This document shows, piece by piece, positions 48,889 through 59,284 of a DNA stretch of 64,000 bases. The stretch spans positions 2,666,001 through 2,730,000 of the forward strand of contig NZ_VFMK01000001.1 of assembly GCF_006715025.1 (NCBI RefSeq), in the 5' to 3' direction. Positions within the stretch are counted from its first letter, which is position 1. Each line of letters opens with the position of its first letter. The translations under genes and the position numbers were made by a program. The stretch is from Serratia fonticola. GTDB taxonomy: Bacteria > Pseudomonadota > Gammaproteobacteria > Enterobacterales > Enterobacteriaceae. The notes beneath the pieces were generated by a model that was not told where the DNA came from, searched no databases, and saw nothing but the letters and a program-made list of their open reading frames with translations.

Positions 48889-49315
48889 GCTAAAACTCCT
48901 TAAAGAGGCATATTGTTATGGCTGCAGCGGCTAAAACCGTGCAGAGAACTGCGATAGTGTAAAAGGGCCGTTCGGGTTTCGGGGCCTTTTTCGCATGAAA
49001 TAAAATAATCCTTGATGTCACTTTAGTACCTGATTGCACTCGCGCATAGGGGCTACCCTGATGTGCTCCCTTTCAAGGCAATCGCGCCACGTTCTCCTGC
49101 TGAGCGCCGCCGGCTTAAACCTTACATTATTAGTGGTTTATTCCGGGTGTGGGTATTTTACAGGTATTTCGTAATGTTGAAGAGAGGGTTTACAGTTTTT
49201 TTAAAAGACTGATGCCTGGAACGGTAGTCGAAAAAACACCCTCATGGAGTGATAACGATCGCTTTATGCGCAAATCGCGAGGCAAAACCCTGCCGTTGTG
49301 TGAATAGCATCACGC
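48889..49315. other. intergenic region upstream of sdaA
   Basis: 427 bases, with no gene on either strand that I can support. It should contain the sdaA promoter (minus strand) at its left and the 3' end of the pabB-nudL unit at its right. No operator was recognised with confidence. Confidence 0.4.
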
Positions 49316-49894
49316 TTAAATGCTGACTTGCTGGGCCAGGCGGCGGATAATGGCCGCCGTCAAACCCCAGACGAATTGGCTCTGATACCAGGAAAGATAC
49401 ACGCGATGTGTGTGACCGCCGCGATGAATATCCAGCGGATAATAGCGAGAGAGCCGAAGCGCTTCATGCAACGGCATTTCAAATACGTCTGCGACTTCCT
49501 CTTCATTGGCATGAAACGCGATGTCGGGTGGGAGCAGCCCGACAACGGGGGTCACCTGAAAACCGGTGCTGCTGTCCAACGGTGCCAGTTGGCCGAGGAT
49601 ATGCACCGCTTGGGGGGGGATAGCCACTTCTTCCTGCGCTTCACGCAGCGCCGTGAAGATAGGCGATCGGTCTTCCGCGTCGGTTTTACCACCTGGGAAG
49701 GCGACCTGACCGGCATGTTTACGCAGCGAATCAGCTCGGCGAGTCAGTAATAAGGTCGGTTCTGGCCGGCAGACAATCGGGATCAGCACGGCGGCAGGAC
49801 GCACGTTGTGGGCGATCTGGGTTGCCTGTGGCAACTGCAACTGAAAACGGCTGATAAAGGCCGTCAGAGACGCCGGATAATCCTGATGGCTCAC
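49316..49894 (-). CDS. nudL: Nudix CoA pyrophosphatase NudL
   Basis: 192 residues. The Nudix box reads [20 protein letters not shown] then EEV, and the downstream [15 protein letters not shown] segment is of the CoA-type Nudix subfamily. It hydrolyses CoA and derivatives to phosphopantetheine and adenosine 3',5'-bisphosphate. It overlaps the pabB stop by 4 bases and shares its transcript, as in E. coli. Confidence 0.93.
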   Translation of the reverse strand: MSHQDYPASLTAFISRFQLQLPQATQIAHNVRPAAVLIPIVCRPEPTLLLTRRADSLRKHAGQVAFPGGKTDAEDRSPIFTALREAQEEVAIPPQAVHILGQLAPLDSSTGFQVTPVVGLLPPDIAFHANEEEVADVFEMPLHEALRLSRYYPLDIHRGGHTHRVYLSWYQSQFVWGLTAAIIRRLAQQVSI

Positions 49895-51273
49895 GAGACG
49901 GTAAACTCCCCCAGTTGTGGCAAGATGCGGCCTACTTTATCAAAGGTTTCCTGATATTCCGCCTGTTCCTGGCTGTCGGCAACAATGCCCCCGCCGGCAG
50001 AACAGGTAATGTGCCCCTTTTCCGTGAGCAGGGTGCGGATCGTGATGTTCGTGTCCATGGTGCCGCAGAAACTGATATAGCCGATACTGCCGCAATAGGC
50101 GTTGCGGCGTTGCGGCTCCAGTTCTTCAATAATCTCCATGGCCCGTACTTTCGGTGCACCGGTGATCGAGCCACCAGGGAAACAGGCGCGCAGCAGCTCG
50201 GTGGCTGGCGTGGTGGCGGGTAAGGTGGCGGTGATGGTACTGACCAGATGGTGGACAGCCGGGAATGGTTCGACCACGAACAATTCGGGTACCCGCACGC
50301 TGCCAGGCTGTGCCACACGGCCAATATCATTCCGTAACAGATCGACAATCATCAGGTTTTCTGCACGGTCTTTCGCCGAGTGGACCAGTTTCTGCGCCTG
50401 CTCAGCATCCTGTGCGGCATCGGTCAGGCGTGGCAACGTGCCTTTGATTGGGCGGGTTTGGATTTGCTGATCGGCCAGCCATAAGAAGCGTTCTGGTGAG
50501 ACACTCAGCACGGCGTTTTGCGGCAGACGAAGGAAAGCAGAGAAGGGCGCACGGTTGCTGGCGCTTAGCTGGCAGAACGCTTGCCATTCATCACCCTGAT
50601 AAGGTGCGCAGAAGCGCTGTGCCAGGTTGATCTGATAGCAATCACCGCTGCGTAGGTAGGCCTGAATACGGCGGAACTTCTCGCCGTATTGTTGGCGCGT
50701 CATGTTTGCCTGCCAGGGGCCCGTCAGGACAAAAGGCTGAGCTGACAGCGCTGGCTGTTGATTAAGCCACTGCCAGCGTTGTTCAACATCACCATGGCTG
50801 AGCAGGGTCAGGGTTTGCCGTTGGTGATCGGCGATCAGTGCCCAATCATAAATTCCTATGGCCATGTCCGGCAGCGTGCTATCCGCCTCGGCCAACTGGG
50901 GTAATGCCTCTATCCGCCTTCCCAGATCGTAGCCAAACAGCCCCAGCGCCCCCCCTTGAAAAGGCAGGTCGCTGTTTAATGGCGTATTCAGATCCATGGC
51001 GTCAAGCTGTTGCTGCAACAGCCGGAAGGGATCGTCTTGCGAGCAGGTGCGAGCGTTTCCTTGCCGGATTTCGGTATCGCAACCGCGGGTAGTTAGCGTA
51101 ATACGCGGCTCAGCCACCAAAATATCAAAACGGTTATGTGAGTGCTCGGCAAACCCTGAATGTAACAACATGGCCCAAGGTTGCTGTGCCAAAGGGGCGA
51201 ACAGTGCCAACAAGGCTTCAGGCGTATAGGGCAAGGATTTTAGATTCGGGGTAGTGGCACTCATGGTATTCAA
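49891..51273 (-). CDS. pabB: aminodeoxychorismate synthase component I
   Basis: 460 residues of the chorismate-utilising (TrpE-like) family. [46 protein letters not shown] and [21 protein letters not shown] are present; the PIKGT lysine is typical of PabB. With PabA it makes 4-amino-4-deoxychorismate for folate synthesis. The start has no strong ribosome site. It is co-transcribed with nudL. In E. coli yoaH is adjacent; here two extra genes lie between. Confidence 0.93.
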   Translation of the reverse strand: MNTMSATTPNLKSLPYTPEALLALFAPLAQQPWAMLLHSGFAEHSHNRFDILVAEPRITLTTRGCDTEIRQGNARTCSQDDPFRLLQQQLDAMDLNTPLNSDLPFQGGALGLFGYDLGRRIEALPQLAEADSTLPDMAIGIYDWALIADHQRQTLTLLSHGDVEQRWQWLNQQPALSAQPFVLTGPWQANMTRQQYGEKFRRIQAYLRSGDCYQINLAQRFCAPYQGDEWQAFCQLSASNRAPFSAFLRLPQNAVLSVSPERFLWLADQQIQTRPIKGTLPRLTDAAQDAEQAQKLVHSAKDRAENLMIVDLLRNDIGRVAQPGSVRVPELFVVEPFPAVHHLVSTITATLPATTPATELLRACFPGGSITGAPKVRAMEIIEELEPQRRNAYCGSIGYISFCGTMDTNITIRTLLTEKGHITCSAGGGIVADSQEQAEYQETFDKVGRILPQLGEFTVS

Positions 51274-51602
51274 TCAACCTGACTAGGGGAACGGCGGTGT
51301 AGGAGGTGCATTCTGCCACATTCCCTGGCCGGGTGCAGCCTCCTGCGCCAAGGTGTTTCACGCTATCGCCAAGTACTGGAATATTGCTGCCATTTAGAAG
51401 TCTTTCAGGTTCACAAAGAATAAACAAAAGATAAATGAAGCATTTTTTGCGACTTTTATCATTGGGTAAAATGTTAAAAATTCATTCCGGGGAAATTGCA
51501 ATCGCATTTGCTCAGAAAATTATCTCAAGACGTAAAATATTACAATAGATAATTCTTATTCTCATCTGGCCATTTTGAAATACTTATAGCACTGGAGGCA
51601 GG

Positions 51603-51782
51603 ATGTTGTTTTGTCAGGAATGTGGACTGTGGATCGATGAGGTTCCGCTTTTTCATACTCATTCTTCATGCCTATGCGAACGATGCGCGCAGAAAATGCC
51701 ATCGTTGCTCCATTCATTGAAACAGATGACTAAGTCCTTGAATCAGTATTTTGACGCCTCGCCCCACAGCAAAACACATTGA
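51603..51782 (+). CDS. 59-residue cysteine-rich protein, possible zinc ribbon
   Basis: An ATG with GGAGG four bases upstream. CQEC at 4-7 and CLCERC at about 23-28 form a possible CxxC...CxxC zinc site. The rest is polar, rich in serine, histidine and lysine, with no membrane segment. It lies in an AT-rich stretch between pabB and a glycosyltransferase gene, 47 bases upstream of the latter. No family was recognised. The strong ribosome site and paired cysteines argue for a real gene. Confidence 0.6.
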   Translation: MLFCQECGLWIDEVPLFHTHSSCLCERCAQKMPSLLHSLKQMTKSLNQYFDASPHSKTH

Positions 51783-51829
51783 ATTTACTAAAATAGTGAG
51801 TTATCCATCTTATTAGCGAAGAATCGCCT

Positions 51830-52837
51830 ATGTCATTAAAATTGAGTGTCGTCGTTCCTCTGCATAATGTCGGAGAGTTATTCGACCCTTTTATGGAGTC
51901 TTTGCTGGCGCAACACGAGCAGCAACTGGAAGTGATCATTGTCAACGATGGCTCGACCGATGGTTCAGGGGAGCTTGCCCATCAATATGCTGAGAAATAT
52001 CCGCATATAACGGTTATCGATCAGGCTAATGCCGGTGTGTCTAATGCACGCAATGCCGGGCTGGCGGTTGCTCGTGGCAAATATGTTGCTTTTCCTGATG
52101 CCGATGATCTATTAGCTCCTGAAATGTATTCCACGCTGCTTGATCTGGCAGAAAAACATCAGTTAGACGTTATGCAGTGTAATGGTGAACGTTATTTTGC
52201 CAGTCAGGACGATCTGCAACCTATAATTCCGCAGGAGCGTTTGCAAGATACGGAGGTTATTTCCGGTGCGCAATGGCTTGAAACCGCCCTGAAATCAAGA
52301 AAGTTTATTCATGTTGTCTGGTTGGCAGTGTATCGACTTGATTTTATCAAGCAGCATGGGCTTTATTTTGAACCAGGGCTTCATCACCAGGATATACCCT
52401 GGACTACCGAAGTCATGTTCAATGCCAAGCGGGTGAAATATCTGAGTAAACCGCTTTATCGCCAGCGAGTGCACGACCGCTCGATAAGCAACCGCCGCCG
52501 TACCGGACAGGCGAATGTTGAATATCAACGCCATTATATGAAGATTGTTGAAATGCTGATGGCGTTAAATCAGCGTTACAGCGCCAAAATAAACATCTGT
52601 TCTGCTTTCCATTGGCAAATTACCCGCGAGGCGTTGGGGATCTGCCACTGTATTCGTCGGGAGCCGGATCCACAGGCACAGCAACAAATTACGGAAGAAC
52701 TCTATCGGCGTGGCATCAACAAAGCGATGACTGCCAATATGCGCGGGATCAAGCAAACCTGGCATGTGCTGCTGTGGCTGCACCGCCTGAAACAGTGGCG
52801 GAAAGAGAGCGCCCGGTCTTTACAGGCCACAGAATAA
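51830..52837 (+). CDS. family 2 glycosyltransferase
   Basis: 335 residues. The GT-A domain (about 1-220) begins SVVPLHNVGELFDPFMESLL, with VIIVNDGSTDGS and NAGVSNARNAGL for the nucleotide sugar and DADDLL (DxD) for the metal. No membrane helix or signal is seen, so it acts on the cytoplasmic face. Relatives add sugars to lipopolysaccharide core or exopolysaccharide. It is the second gene of an accessory pair between pabB and yoaH, without other polysaccharide genes nearby. Confidence 0.88.
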   Translation: MSLKLSVVVPLHNVGELFDPFMESLLAQHEQQLEVIIVNDGSTDGSGELAHQYAEKYPHITVIDQANAGVSNARNAGLAVARGKYVAFPDADDLLAPEMYSTLLDLAEKHQLDVMQCNGERYFASQDDLQPIIPQERLQDTEVISGAQWLETALKSRKFIHVVWLAVYRLDFIKQHGLYFEPGLHHQDIPWTTEVMFNAKRVKYLSKPLYRQRVHDRSISNRRRTGQANVEYQRHYMKIVEMLMALNQRYSAKINICSAFHWQITREALGICHCIRREPDPQAQQQITEELYRRGINKAMTANMRGIKQTWHVLLWLHRLKQWRKESARSLQATE

Positions 52838-52901
52838 CAGGCGTTGGGATCCACGGCGTTAGGGCGTATAATCCACGTCCATTTTGCCGGGGGAGAAACA
52901 C

Positions 52902-53141
52902 ATGCTTGCAGGTATGCCGTCACTGAGTCATCAAGAGCAGCAGGAAGCTGCTGAACGTATTCATCAACTGATGGAACAAGGCATGAGCAGTGGTGAAGCC
53001 ATCGCGCGCGTCGCACAGGAAATCCGCGAAAAACATCAAGGCGATCAGGTCACCGTTCTGTTCGATGATGAAGAGGAAGAAGAGGAAGAAGCCGCGACCG
53101 AGTATCTGGAAGACGATAGCGAAGACGACGAAAATTATTGA
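52902..53141 (+). CDS. yoaH: UPF0181 protein YoaH
   Basis: 79 residues from the ATG at 52902 with GGGGGAG upstream. [20 protein letters not shown] and [20 protein letters not shown] match E. coli YoaH. The C-terminal part is extended by a strongly acidic tail ([10 protein letters not shown] ... DDSEDDENY) that E. coli YoaH mostly lacks. The function is unknown. Confidence 0.92.
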   Translation: MLAGMPSLSHQEQQEAAERIHQLMEQGMSSGEAIARVAQEIREKHQGDQVTVLFDDEEEEEEEAATEYLEDDSEDDENY

Positions 53142-53234
53142 TGTCACCGGGGTTTGGTTTGCCGAACCCCGGTTGGTTATGGTCCACACACACACAATCG
53201 CCAGCGGTGCTCATGTGTGGATGTAGGCGAAACC

Positions 53235-54413
53235 TTATCCCTGCACCAGCACCGCAGCAGCAGCCTGCTTGGCCAGCGCGACGGCTTGTTCAACCTCGGG
53301 TGCAGTCGCCAATGCCACTCCCATACGGCGCTTGCCGCTGATATCCGGCTTACCGAATAAACGCAGTTGATTGTAACCGCTCAACGCCGTGTCTAATCCG
53401 CTGAAACACACATTGTCGCTGGATAGCTCTGGCAAGATAACGGCGGAAGCGGAAGGGCCAAACTGGCGAATCGCGTTGATTGGCAACCCCAGAAATGCAC
53501 GTACGTGCAGTGCGAACTCTGAAAGATCCTGAGAAATCAGCGTCACCATCCCGGTATCGTGCGGACGAGGGGAAACCTCACTGAAAATCACCTCATCACC
53601 GCAGACAAACAGTTCAACGCCGAACAGACCAAAGCCACCTAACGCCTTCACCACTTTTTCAGCGATTGACCGTGCGCGGCTCAAGGCCAATTCGGACATG
53701 TGCTGAGGTTGCCAGGATTCTCGGTAATCGCCATCTTCCTGACGGTGCCCTATTGGCGCACAGAAGTGGACACCATCTACAGCGTTGATGGTCAGCAGGG
53801 TAATTTCGAAGTCAAACGGCACCAATCCTTCAACAATCACGCGTCCACCACCGGCACGGCCACCTTGCTGGGCGTAATCCCAGGCGGCGCGCAATTGCTG
53901 TTCGCTGCGGATCAGGCTTTGCCCTTTGCCGGATGAGCTCATGACCGGTTTAGCGATGCACGGATAGCCAATCTCAGCCACAGCCTGGTGGAACTGCGCT
54001 TCACCATCGGCAAAACGATAACGGGAGGTAGGCAGACCCAGCGTTTCGGCGGCAAGGCGGCGAATGCCTTCGCGATTCATCGTCAGGCGTGTTGCCTCGG
54101 CACAGGGGACCACATGATGACCTTGTTGCTCTAGCTCGACCAGCATATCGGTGGCGATGGCTTCAATTTCCGGCACGATATAATCGGGGCGCTCCTGTTC
54201 GACCAACGCTTTCAGCGCATTGCCATCCAGCATATTAATGACATGACTGCGGTGCGCAACATGCATGGCTGGCGCATCTGCGTAGCGATCGACGGCGATC
54301 ACTTCCAAGCCGAGACGTTGACATTCAATGGCCACTTCTTTGCCAAGCTCACCTGAGCCGAGCAGCATAACGCGGGTGGCAGAGGGACGCAGGGCGGTTC
54401 CGATAGTTAACAT
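53235..54413 (-). CDS. purT: formate-dependent phosphoribosylglycinamide formyltransferase 2
   Basis: 392 residues from the ATG at 54413, the E. coli length exactly. The ATP-grasp fold is seen with [24 protein letters not shown] and [12 protein letters not shown]. It formylates GAR with formate and ATP in purine synthesis, bypassing PurN. A PurR box lies 59 bases upstream of the start. Confidence 0.96.
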   Translation of the reverse strand: MLTIGTALRPSATRVMLLGSGELGKEVAIECQRLGLEVIAVDRYADAPAMHVAHRSHVINMLDGNALKALVEQERPDYIVPEIEAIATDMLVELEQQGHHVVPCAEATRLTMNREGIRRLAAETLGLPTSRYRFADGEAQFHQAVAEIGYPCIAKPVMSSSGKGQSLIRSEQQLRAAWDYAQQGGRAGGGRVIVEGLVPFDFEITLLTINAVDGVHFCAPIGHRQEDGDYRESWQPQHMSELALSRARSIAEKVVKALGGFGLFGVELFVCGDEVIFSEVSPRPHDTGMVTLISQDLSEFALHVRAFLGLPINAIRQFGPSASAVILPELSSDNVCFSGLDTALSGYNQLRLFGKPDISGKRRMGVALATAPEVEQAVALAKQAAAAVLVQG

Positions 54414-54471
54414 AGTCTGGTACCTGGATCTGTAAGCATTAACGTAGTCTGACAATAAGCGCGCAGTATAT

Positions 54472-54487
54472 ACGAAAACGATTGCGC
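54472..54487 (-). promoter_or_regulatory. PurR box upstream of purT
   Basis: On the minus strand the 16-mer GCGCAATCGTTTTCGT matches the PurR consensus ACGCAAACGTTTTCGT at 14 positions. It sits 59 bases before the purT ATG, in promoter position. purT belongs to the PurR regulon in E. coli. Confidence 0.8.
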
Positions 54488-54687
54488 ACACAGCCAATGG
54501 ACGGCCAAATTAAGGCGAAAATGACAAAAAACCTTACTAACTCACTGTTTTTAATGCAGACGGAAAAATTTGCCCTGCCAGGAGGATTATGCGTTAATAA
54601 CTGGCGGCGCAGAAGACCATGTTAATCATATGGGTTTTGCGTCGTTAGTGCCGCAAGGCAGGTTTATCAAGTCAAAGGAAAGTCAAA

Positions 54688-54897
54688 ATGGCTAAGATCA
54701 CTGGTCACGTAAAATGGTTTAACGAAAGCAAAGGCTTCGGCTTTATCACTCCAGCCGATGGTTCTAAAGATGTTTTCGTTCATTTCTCTGCTATCAACAG
54801 CGATGGTTTCAAAACTCTGGCAGAAGGCCAGCAGGTTGAATTCTCCATCCAGGATAGCCAGCGTGGCCCGGCCGCGGCAGACGTAGTGGCTATCTAA
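54688..54897 (+). CDS. CspA-family cold shock protein
   Basis: 69 residues with RNP motifs KGFGFI and VFVHF. It differs from the CspC copy at 37365 mostly in the second half ([20 protein letters not shown]). It binds single-stranded RNA as a chaperone. A leader of about 180 bases before the ATG, with AAGGAAA, and a strong terminator point to an independent gene. Which CspA/B/E/G paralogue it is cannot be said by eye. Confidence 0.9.
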   Translation: MAKITGHVKWFNESKGFGFITPADGSKDVFVHFSAINSDGFKTLAEGQQVEFSIQDSQRGPAAADVVAI

Positions 54898-54915
54898 GCT
54901 GCCTCTCTGCCATAA

Positions 54916-54940
54916 AACCCGCTTTTTGGCGGGTTTTTTT
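54916..54940 (+). terminator. rho-independent terminator of the cold-shock gene
   Basis: AACCCGC / GCGGGTT stem followed by a T-run, about 20 bases after the stop. Confidence 0.9.
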
Positions 54941-55046
54941 GCGTCTGAAATCCGGGAACGCCATTAACTCTGTTATCATCTGCGCCTGAACTGGCGTCTG
55001 CCCACCCGCTGCGCCGCCTTTCCATTTGCGATAAAGAGTCATTGCC

Positions 55047-56429
55047 GTGAGCACAGTTTCCTTTTCTTCCCTGCCGCTGCCAGCCGAACAGTTGGCCAAC
55101 CTCAACGAACTGGGGTATGCCGAAATGACGCCGGTACAGGCCGCCGCGCTGCCCGCCATCCTGAAAGGGCAGGACGTACGTGCCAAAGCAAAAACCGGCA
55201 GCGGTAAGACGGCGGCATTTGGTATTGGCCTGCTGGATAAAATCAATGTTGCCCAAGTGGCCACCCAGGCGCTGATCCTGTGCCCAACGCGTGAGTTGGC
55301 CGATCAGGTCAGTAAAGAATTACGCCGCCTCGCACGCTTCACGCAGAACATCAAAATACTGACCCTGTGTGGTGGCCAACCGGTGGGGCCGCAGCTCGAC
55401 TCGTTGGTGCATGCGCCACACATTGTCGTGGGTACACCGGGCCGCGTGCAGGAACACCTGCGCAAGAAAACGCTGGTGCTGGACGAACTGAAGGTGTTGG
55501 TGCTGGATGAAGCCGACCGCATGTTGGACATGGGTTTTGCCGATGATATCGATGATGTTATCAGCTATACGCCACCTCAGCGCCAGACATTGCTGTTCTC
55601 TGCGACCTATCCCGCGGGTATTGAGCGTATCAGCGCGCGCGTGCAACGTGAGCCCCTGAATGTGGAAGTGGAGGACGGGGAAGAACACACCCGTATCGAA
55701 CAGCTTTTCTATGAAACCACCCGCGATCAACGCCCCGCGCTGCTGGTAGCCGCTATTCGCCATTATCAACCCGCTTCCTGCGTGGTGTTTTGTAACACCA
55801 AGCGGGATTGCCAGAGCGTGTTTGAAGCGTTGGAGGCACGCGACATCAGCGTATTGGCGTTGCATGGCGATCTGGAGCAGCGCGATAGGGATCAGGTGTT
55901 GGTGCGTTTTGCCAACCGCAGTTGCCGCGTCTTGGTGGCTACCGACGTGGCTGCACGTGGGCTGGACATCAAAGAATTGGAGCTGGTGGTCAACTACGAA
56001 CTGTCGTTTGATCCTGAAGTGCATGTTCACCGTATTGGCCGTACTGGCCGCGCAGGCCTGAGCGGCTTGGCGATCAGCCTGTGTACGCCACAGGAAATGG
56101 TGCGTGTTCATGCGCTCGAAGATTATCTGCAGATCAAGGCGCACTGGGCGTCAGTATCGGCGTTTAGCGGTGCGCCGAACACGCCGCTTGATGCTGAAAT
56201 GGTAACTCTGTGTATTGACGGTGGCCGTAAGGCAAAAATTCGCCCTGGCGATATTCTTGGCGCATTGACAGGGGATGCCGGGCTGACGGCCGCAGACGTG
56301 GGCAAGATCGACATGTTCCCGGTACACGCCTATGTGGCTATCCGCAAGGCCAGCGCCCGTAAAGCGCTCCAGCAGCTCCAGCAGGGCAAAATCAAAGGCA
56401 AGAGCTGCAAGGCGCGGCTGTTGAAATAA
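55047..56429 (+). CDS. dbpA: ATP-dependent RNA helicase DbpA
   Basis: 460 residues, GTG start. DEAD-box motifs: AKTGSGKTAA (I), PTRELADQ (Ia), DEADRML (II), FSATYP (III), VLVATDVAARGLDI (V) and HRIGRTGRAG (VI). The C-terminal domain recognises hairpin 92 of 23S rRNA, as in E. coli DbpA (LCIDGGRKAKIRPGDILGAL). It acts in late 50S assembly. The length matches E. coli DbpA. Confidence 0.95.
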   Translation: MSTVSFSSLPLPAEQLANLNELGYAEMTPVQAAALPAILKGQDVRAKAKTGSGKTAAFGIGLLDKINVAQVATQALILCPTRELADQVSKELRRLARFTQNIKILTLCGGQPVGPQLDSLVHAPHIVVGTPGRVQEHLRKKTLVLDELKVLVLDEADRMLDMGFADDIDDVISYTPPQRQTLLFSATYPAGIERISARVQREPLNVEVEDGEEHTRIEQLFYETTRDQRPALLVAAIRHYQPASCVVFCNTKRDCQSVFEALEARDISVLALHGDLEQRDRDQVLVRFANRSCRVLVATDVAARGLDIKELELVVNYELSFDPEVHVHRIGRTGRAGLSGLAISLCTPQEMVRVHALEDYLQIKAHWASVSAFSGAPNTPLDAEMVTLCIDGGRKAKIRPGDILGALTGDAGLTAADVGKIDMFPVHAYVAIRKASARKALQQLQQGKIKGKSCKARLLK

Positions 56430-56470
56430 TAAACGGCGGGCTGCTTGCAGCCTCGTCTGAAATCATCTTA

Positions 56471-56490
56471 TACTGTATAAAATCACAGTA
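56471..56490 (+). promoter_or_regulatory. LexA box of yebG
   Basis: TACTGTATAAAATCACAGTA is a full SOS box (CTGT-N8-ACAG in TA flanks), 23 bases before the yebG ATG. yebG is an SOS gene in E. coli. Confidence 0.9.
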
Positions 56491-56513
56491 TCATACCTTT
56501 GAGGAAGACACGC

Positions 56514-56837
56514 ATGGCTGTTGAAGTAAAATACGTGGTAGTGAGAAACGGTGAGGAAAAAATGACTTTCGCAAATAAGAAAGAAGCCGATGCCTACGAC
56601 AAAATGTTGGATCTGGCCGATAGCCTTGGTGAGTGGTTGCAGCAAGCCCCGATTACGCTGGAAGAAGAACAGCGTGAAGGCCTGAGCTTCTTCCTGGCGG
56701 AACATAAAGACGCCTTATCGCAGATACTGCGTGGCGCAGCACCGCAAGACGCGGCAAAAAAACCGGCAAAAGCCAAAACTGAGAAAACCGCAGCAGCCCC
56801 TGAAGAGGGAACAGCGTCAGAAAAACAGGCAGCCTAA
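56514..56837 (+). CDS. yebG: DNA-damage-inducible protein YebG
   Basis: 107 residues from the ATG at 56514, with GAGGAAG upstream. [32 protein letters not shown] matches YebG. The C-terminal tail, an Ala/Lys/Glu-rich low-complexity segment, is longer than in E. coli (96). The precise role in SOS is unknown. It is directly controlled by the LexA box upstream. Confidence 0.93.
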   Translation: MAVEVKYVVVRNGEEKMTFANKKEADAYDKMLDLADSLGEWLQQAPITLEEEQREGLSFFLAEHKDALSQILRGAAPQDAAKKPAKAKTEKTAAAPEEGTASEKQAA

Positions 56838-56863
56838 TCAACATGATGAGCAAAGGATCTGAA

Positions 56864-57175
56864 ATGACCCGTGAGATCACCTTTTTCAGCCGTTTTGAGC
56901 AGGATATTCTGGCCGGGCGTAAAACCATCACTATTCGCGATGCCAGTGAATCTCACTTTGAACCTGGTGAGGTGCTGCGCGTAAGCCGTAACGAAGATGG
57001 TGCATTTTTCTGTTTTATCGAGGTGAAATCGGTCACGCCGGTTCGCTTGGCAGCATTAACCGAAGCGCATGCGCAGCAAGAGAATATGACACTCGATGAG
57101 CTGAAACAGGTTATCCAGGATATCTATCCAGGACTGGATGAACTGTTTGTTATTGCTTTTAGCTTATCTGCCTAG
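56864..57175 (+). CDS. yqfB: ASCH-domain N4-acetylcytidine amidohydrolase (YqfB)
   Basis: 103 residues from the ATG at 56864, the E. coli YqfB length; AAAGGA precedes it, and an upstream ATG at 56843 has no ribosome site. [22 protein letters not shown] holds the ASCH core, with the catalytic lysine and threonine. It removes acetyl from N4-acetylcytidine. It lies 26 bases after yebG and may be read through from the SOS promoter, a different context from E. coli. Confidence 0.9.
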   Translation: MTREITFFSRFEQDILAGRKTITIRDASESHFEPGEVLRVSRNEDGAFFCFIEVKSVTPVRLAALTEAHAQQENMTLDELKQVIQDIYPGLDELFVIAFSLSA

Positions 57176-57417
57176 TCTTAATCTGACACTTTACTGCTCT
57201 GGCACTGAGTAGATCTGACGGTCGGCTTGGTGGCAGGGGCTGATGCTATACCGTCTTGATAATACCCCGTTGTAAGCCTGGCACTTACCACTACAAGGCT
57301 ACTAGCATAATGATAAAGGGTTCGATTAAGCAGGCGTGGTCATCGCCTGCTATCTGGTACAACCTCAAAAATTGCAGGTATAATCCCACGTATTATTCAA
57401 CTGGTTTAGAAACGAAG

Positions 57418-57957
57418 ATGACAAAACTCACCTTACAAGAGCAGATGCTAAAAGCGGGATTAGTAACCAGCAAAAAGATGGCCAAAGTACAAAGAACGGC
57501 CAAGAAATCACGAGTTCAGGCTCGTGAGGCAAGAGAGGCAGTAGAAGAAAATAAAAAAGCGCAACTTGAGCGTGATAAACAGCTAAGCGAACAACAAAAA
57601 CAAGCTGCTTTGTCCAAGGAATACAAAGCTCAGGTGAAGCAACTGATCGAAATGAACAGAATCGACCTTCCCAAAGGCGATATTGGTTTTAACTTCACAG
57701 ACAATAATTTAATTAAAAAAATCCTTGTGGATAAGCCTACTCAAGCGCAACTGATTAGTGGCCGCCTCGCGATTGCCCGCTTGATTGATGAGCACAAAGG
57801 GGAGAGTGAGTACGCAATTATCCCTGCAAGCGTGGCCGATAAAATTGCTCAGCGTGATGCGAACAGTATTGTGTTAAATAGTGCCCTTAGCGAGGAAGAG
57901 CAAGATGAAGAAGATCCGTATGCTGATTTTAAAGTGCCCGATGATTTGATGTGGTAA
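57418..57957 (+). CDS. yaiL: DUF2058 family protein YaiL
   Basis: 179 residues from the ATG at 57418. MTKLTLQEQMLKAGLVTSKK fits YaiL; a longer frame from 57256 is unrelated. The first half is a basic coiled coil (KVQRTAKKSRVQAREAREAVEENKKAQ region) and the second half an unknown nucleoprotein-like domain. The C-terminus is acidic (EEEQDEEDPYADF). It is a nucleoprotein/polynucleotide-associated enzyme by old annotation; the true role is unknown. Confidence 0.88.
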   Translation: MTKLTLQEQMLKAGLVTSKKMAKVQRTAKKSRVQAREAREAVEENKKAQLERDKQLSEQQKQAALSKEYKAQVKQLIEMNRIDLPKGDIGFNFTDNNLIKKILVDKPTQAQLISGRLAIARLIDEHKGESEYAIIPASVADKIAQRDANSIVLNSALSEEEQDEEDPYADFKVPDDLMW

Positions 57958-58061
57958 TCTGCATAACGGTTGCTGATGTCGAGTGTTGCGAGCATTTGCG
58001 TATGCATTCGAGCACCAGTCTGGACGTCGCCGCGGCAGTGTCGTTTTAGCGACGTTCACTT

Positions 58062-58760
58062 TCAAAATGGGCTGGCATGGCGCGCTGTGACCCATTCTCC
58101 GCCAATGGGATGCATAAAATGCAGTTCACTGGCGTGCAGCATCAGCCGTGTTGTCCCTTCGGTACCTGGTAGCAGGCGGCCGCCATACAGGTCGCAGCCC
58201 CAAATAGGGTGGCCCAACTGCTGGCAGTGAATACGCAGTTGATGAGTGCGCCCAGTTTCCGGGCTTAGCTGTACCCGCGTTAATGGCAGTAACGTCCCGT
58301 CTTCCAACTCATGGTAAAAGCGTTCAACAACCCGATAGCGGGAGAGGGCCGGCTTGCCGTGGGTTGCGCAAATCGACATCCGTGGGAACCGTGCCGGATC
58401 TTTGGCAATGGCTGCGTCTATCACCCCTTCGTTGTCGTCCAGATGCCCGCAGAGCAGGGCGCTGTAGACTTTAGTCACCGTACGCTGGCTGAACTGTTGG
58501 CAGAGGGCGGCATTGATAGCCTTATTGCGGGCAATCACCATCAACCCGGAAGTACCGAAATCAAGACGGTGGGCCAGGGTGCAGCCGGGGTATATCTGTA
58601 CCAGCCGATGATGCACCGAATCGAGATTCTGCGGATTTTTTCCCGAGAGGCTGAGCAGCCCTGCCGGTTTGTTGATAAGCACCAGATGATCGTCCTGATA
58701 GAGCATCTCGATCTTTTCATGGCACGGCGGGGCAATAAAGGTATCGGAAATCGTAGACAT
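58062..58760 (-). CDS. RluA-family pseudouridine synthase
   Basis: 232 residues from the ATG at 58760; a GTG at 58832 gives 24 more residues. LYQDDHLVLINKPAGLLSL and the catalytic aspartate in AHRLDFGTSGLMVIA identify the RluA family. Late motifs LSPETGRTHQLRIHC and RLMLHA are complete. It converts uridine to pseudouridine in rRNA or tRNA. There is no S4 domain, as in RluA itself, but the active-site loop differs from E. coli RluA (HRLDMATSG), so it may be a separate paralogue. Confidence 0.85.
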   Translation of the reverse strand: MSTISDTFIAPPCHEKIEMLYQDDHLVLINKPAGLLSLSGKNPQNLDSVHHRLVQIYPGCTLAHRLDFGTSGLMVIARNKAINAALCQQFSQRTVTKVYSALLCGHLDDNEGVIDAAIAKDPARFPRMSICATHGKPALSRYRVVERFYHELEDGTLLPLTRVQLSPETGRTHQLRIHCQQLGHPIWGCDLYGGRLLPGTEGTTRLMLHASELHFMHPIGGEWVTARHASPF

Positions 58761-58933
58761 GAAGCTGCCCGGCTGGAGAGTGGGGGCGGATAATAACGAA
58801 TTTTCAGCCGATTGGCGAATCTGGCTATTCACCTAATGACGCGATTTTTGGATTTTTTAATCTGGGCATACGGTTCCCCTCACTATCATTATCTATACTC
58901 CATTTCACCTGTTCGCCTCTAATAAGGTCCACC

Positions 58934-59284
58934 GTGTTAGCTAATATCCTTGTCGCTGTTGTTGCTGTCATCCATCTCTACATTCTTGTTCTCGAAGTGT
59001 TTTTGTGGGATACGAAAACAGGTCATAAGGCATTTAATCTCAGTGCTGATTTTGCGCGTGAGACCCGCGTACTGGCCGCGAATCAGGGGTTGTATAACGG
59101 TTTTCTGGCGGCAGGTTTACTTTGGGGGTTATGGCTGGGCGAAAACGGCGTTCAGGTCACTTTCTTTTTTCTGATCTGTGTGCTGATCGCCGGGATTTTC
59201 GGTGCCGTGACAGCCAGCCGGAAAATACTTTATGTTCAGGCGATTCCGGCCCTGGCCGCGTTGATTGCACTGCTGATTCGTTGA
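58934..59284 (+). CDS. DUF1304 family membrane protein
   Basis: 116 residues with four transmembrane helices, GTG start with a weak AAGG upstream. LVLEVFLWDT and RVLAANQGLYNGFLAAGLLWG are typical of DUF1304. It is a small inner membrane protein of unknown function. It is divergent from the pseudouridine synthase. The 269 bases to ptrB hold only a 20-codon frame. Confidence 0.85.
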   Translation: MLANILVAVVAVIHLYILVLEVFLWDTKTGHKAFNLSADFARETRVLAANQGLYNGFLAAGLLWGLWLGENGVQVTFFFLICVLIAGIFGAVTASRKILYVQAIPALAALIALLIR

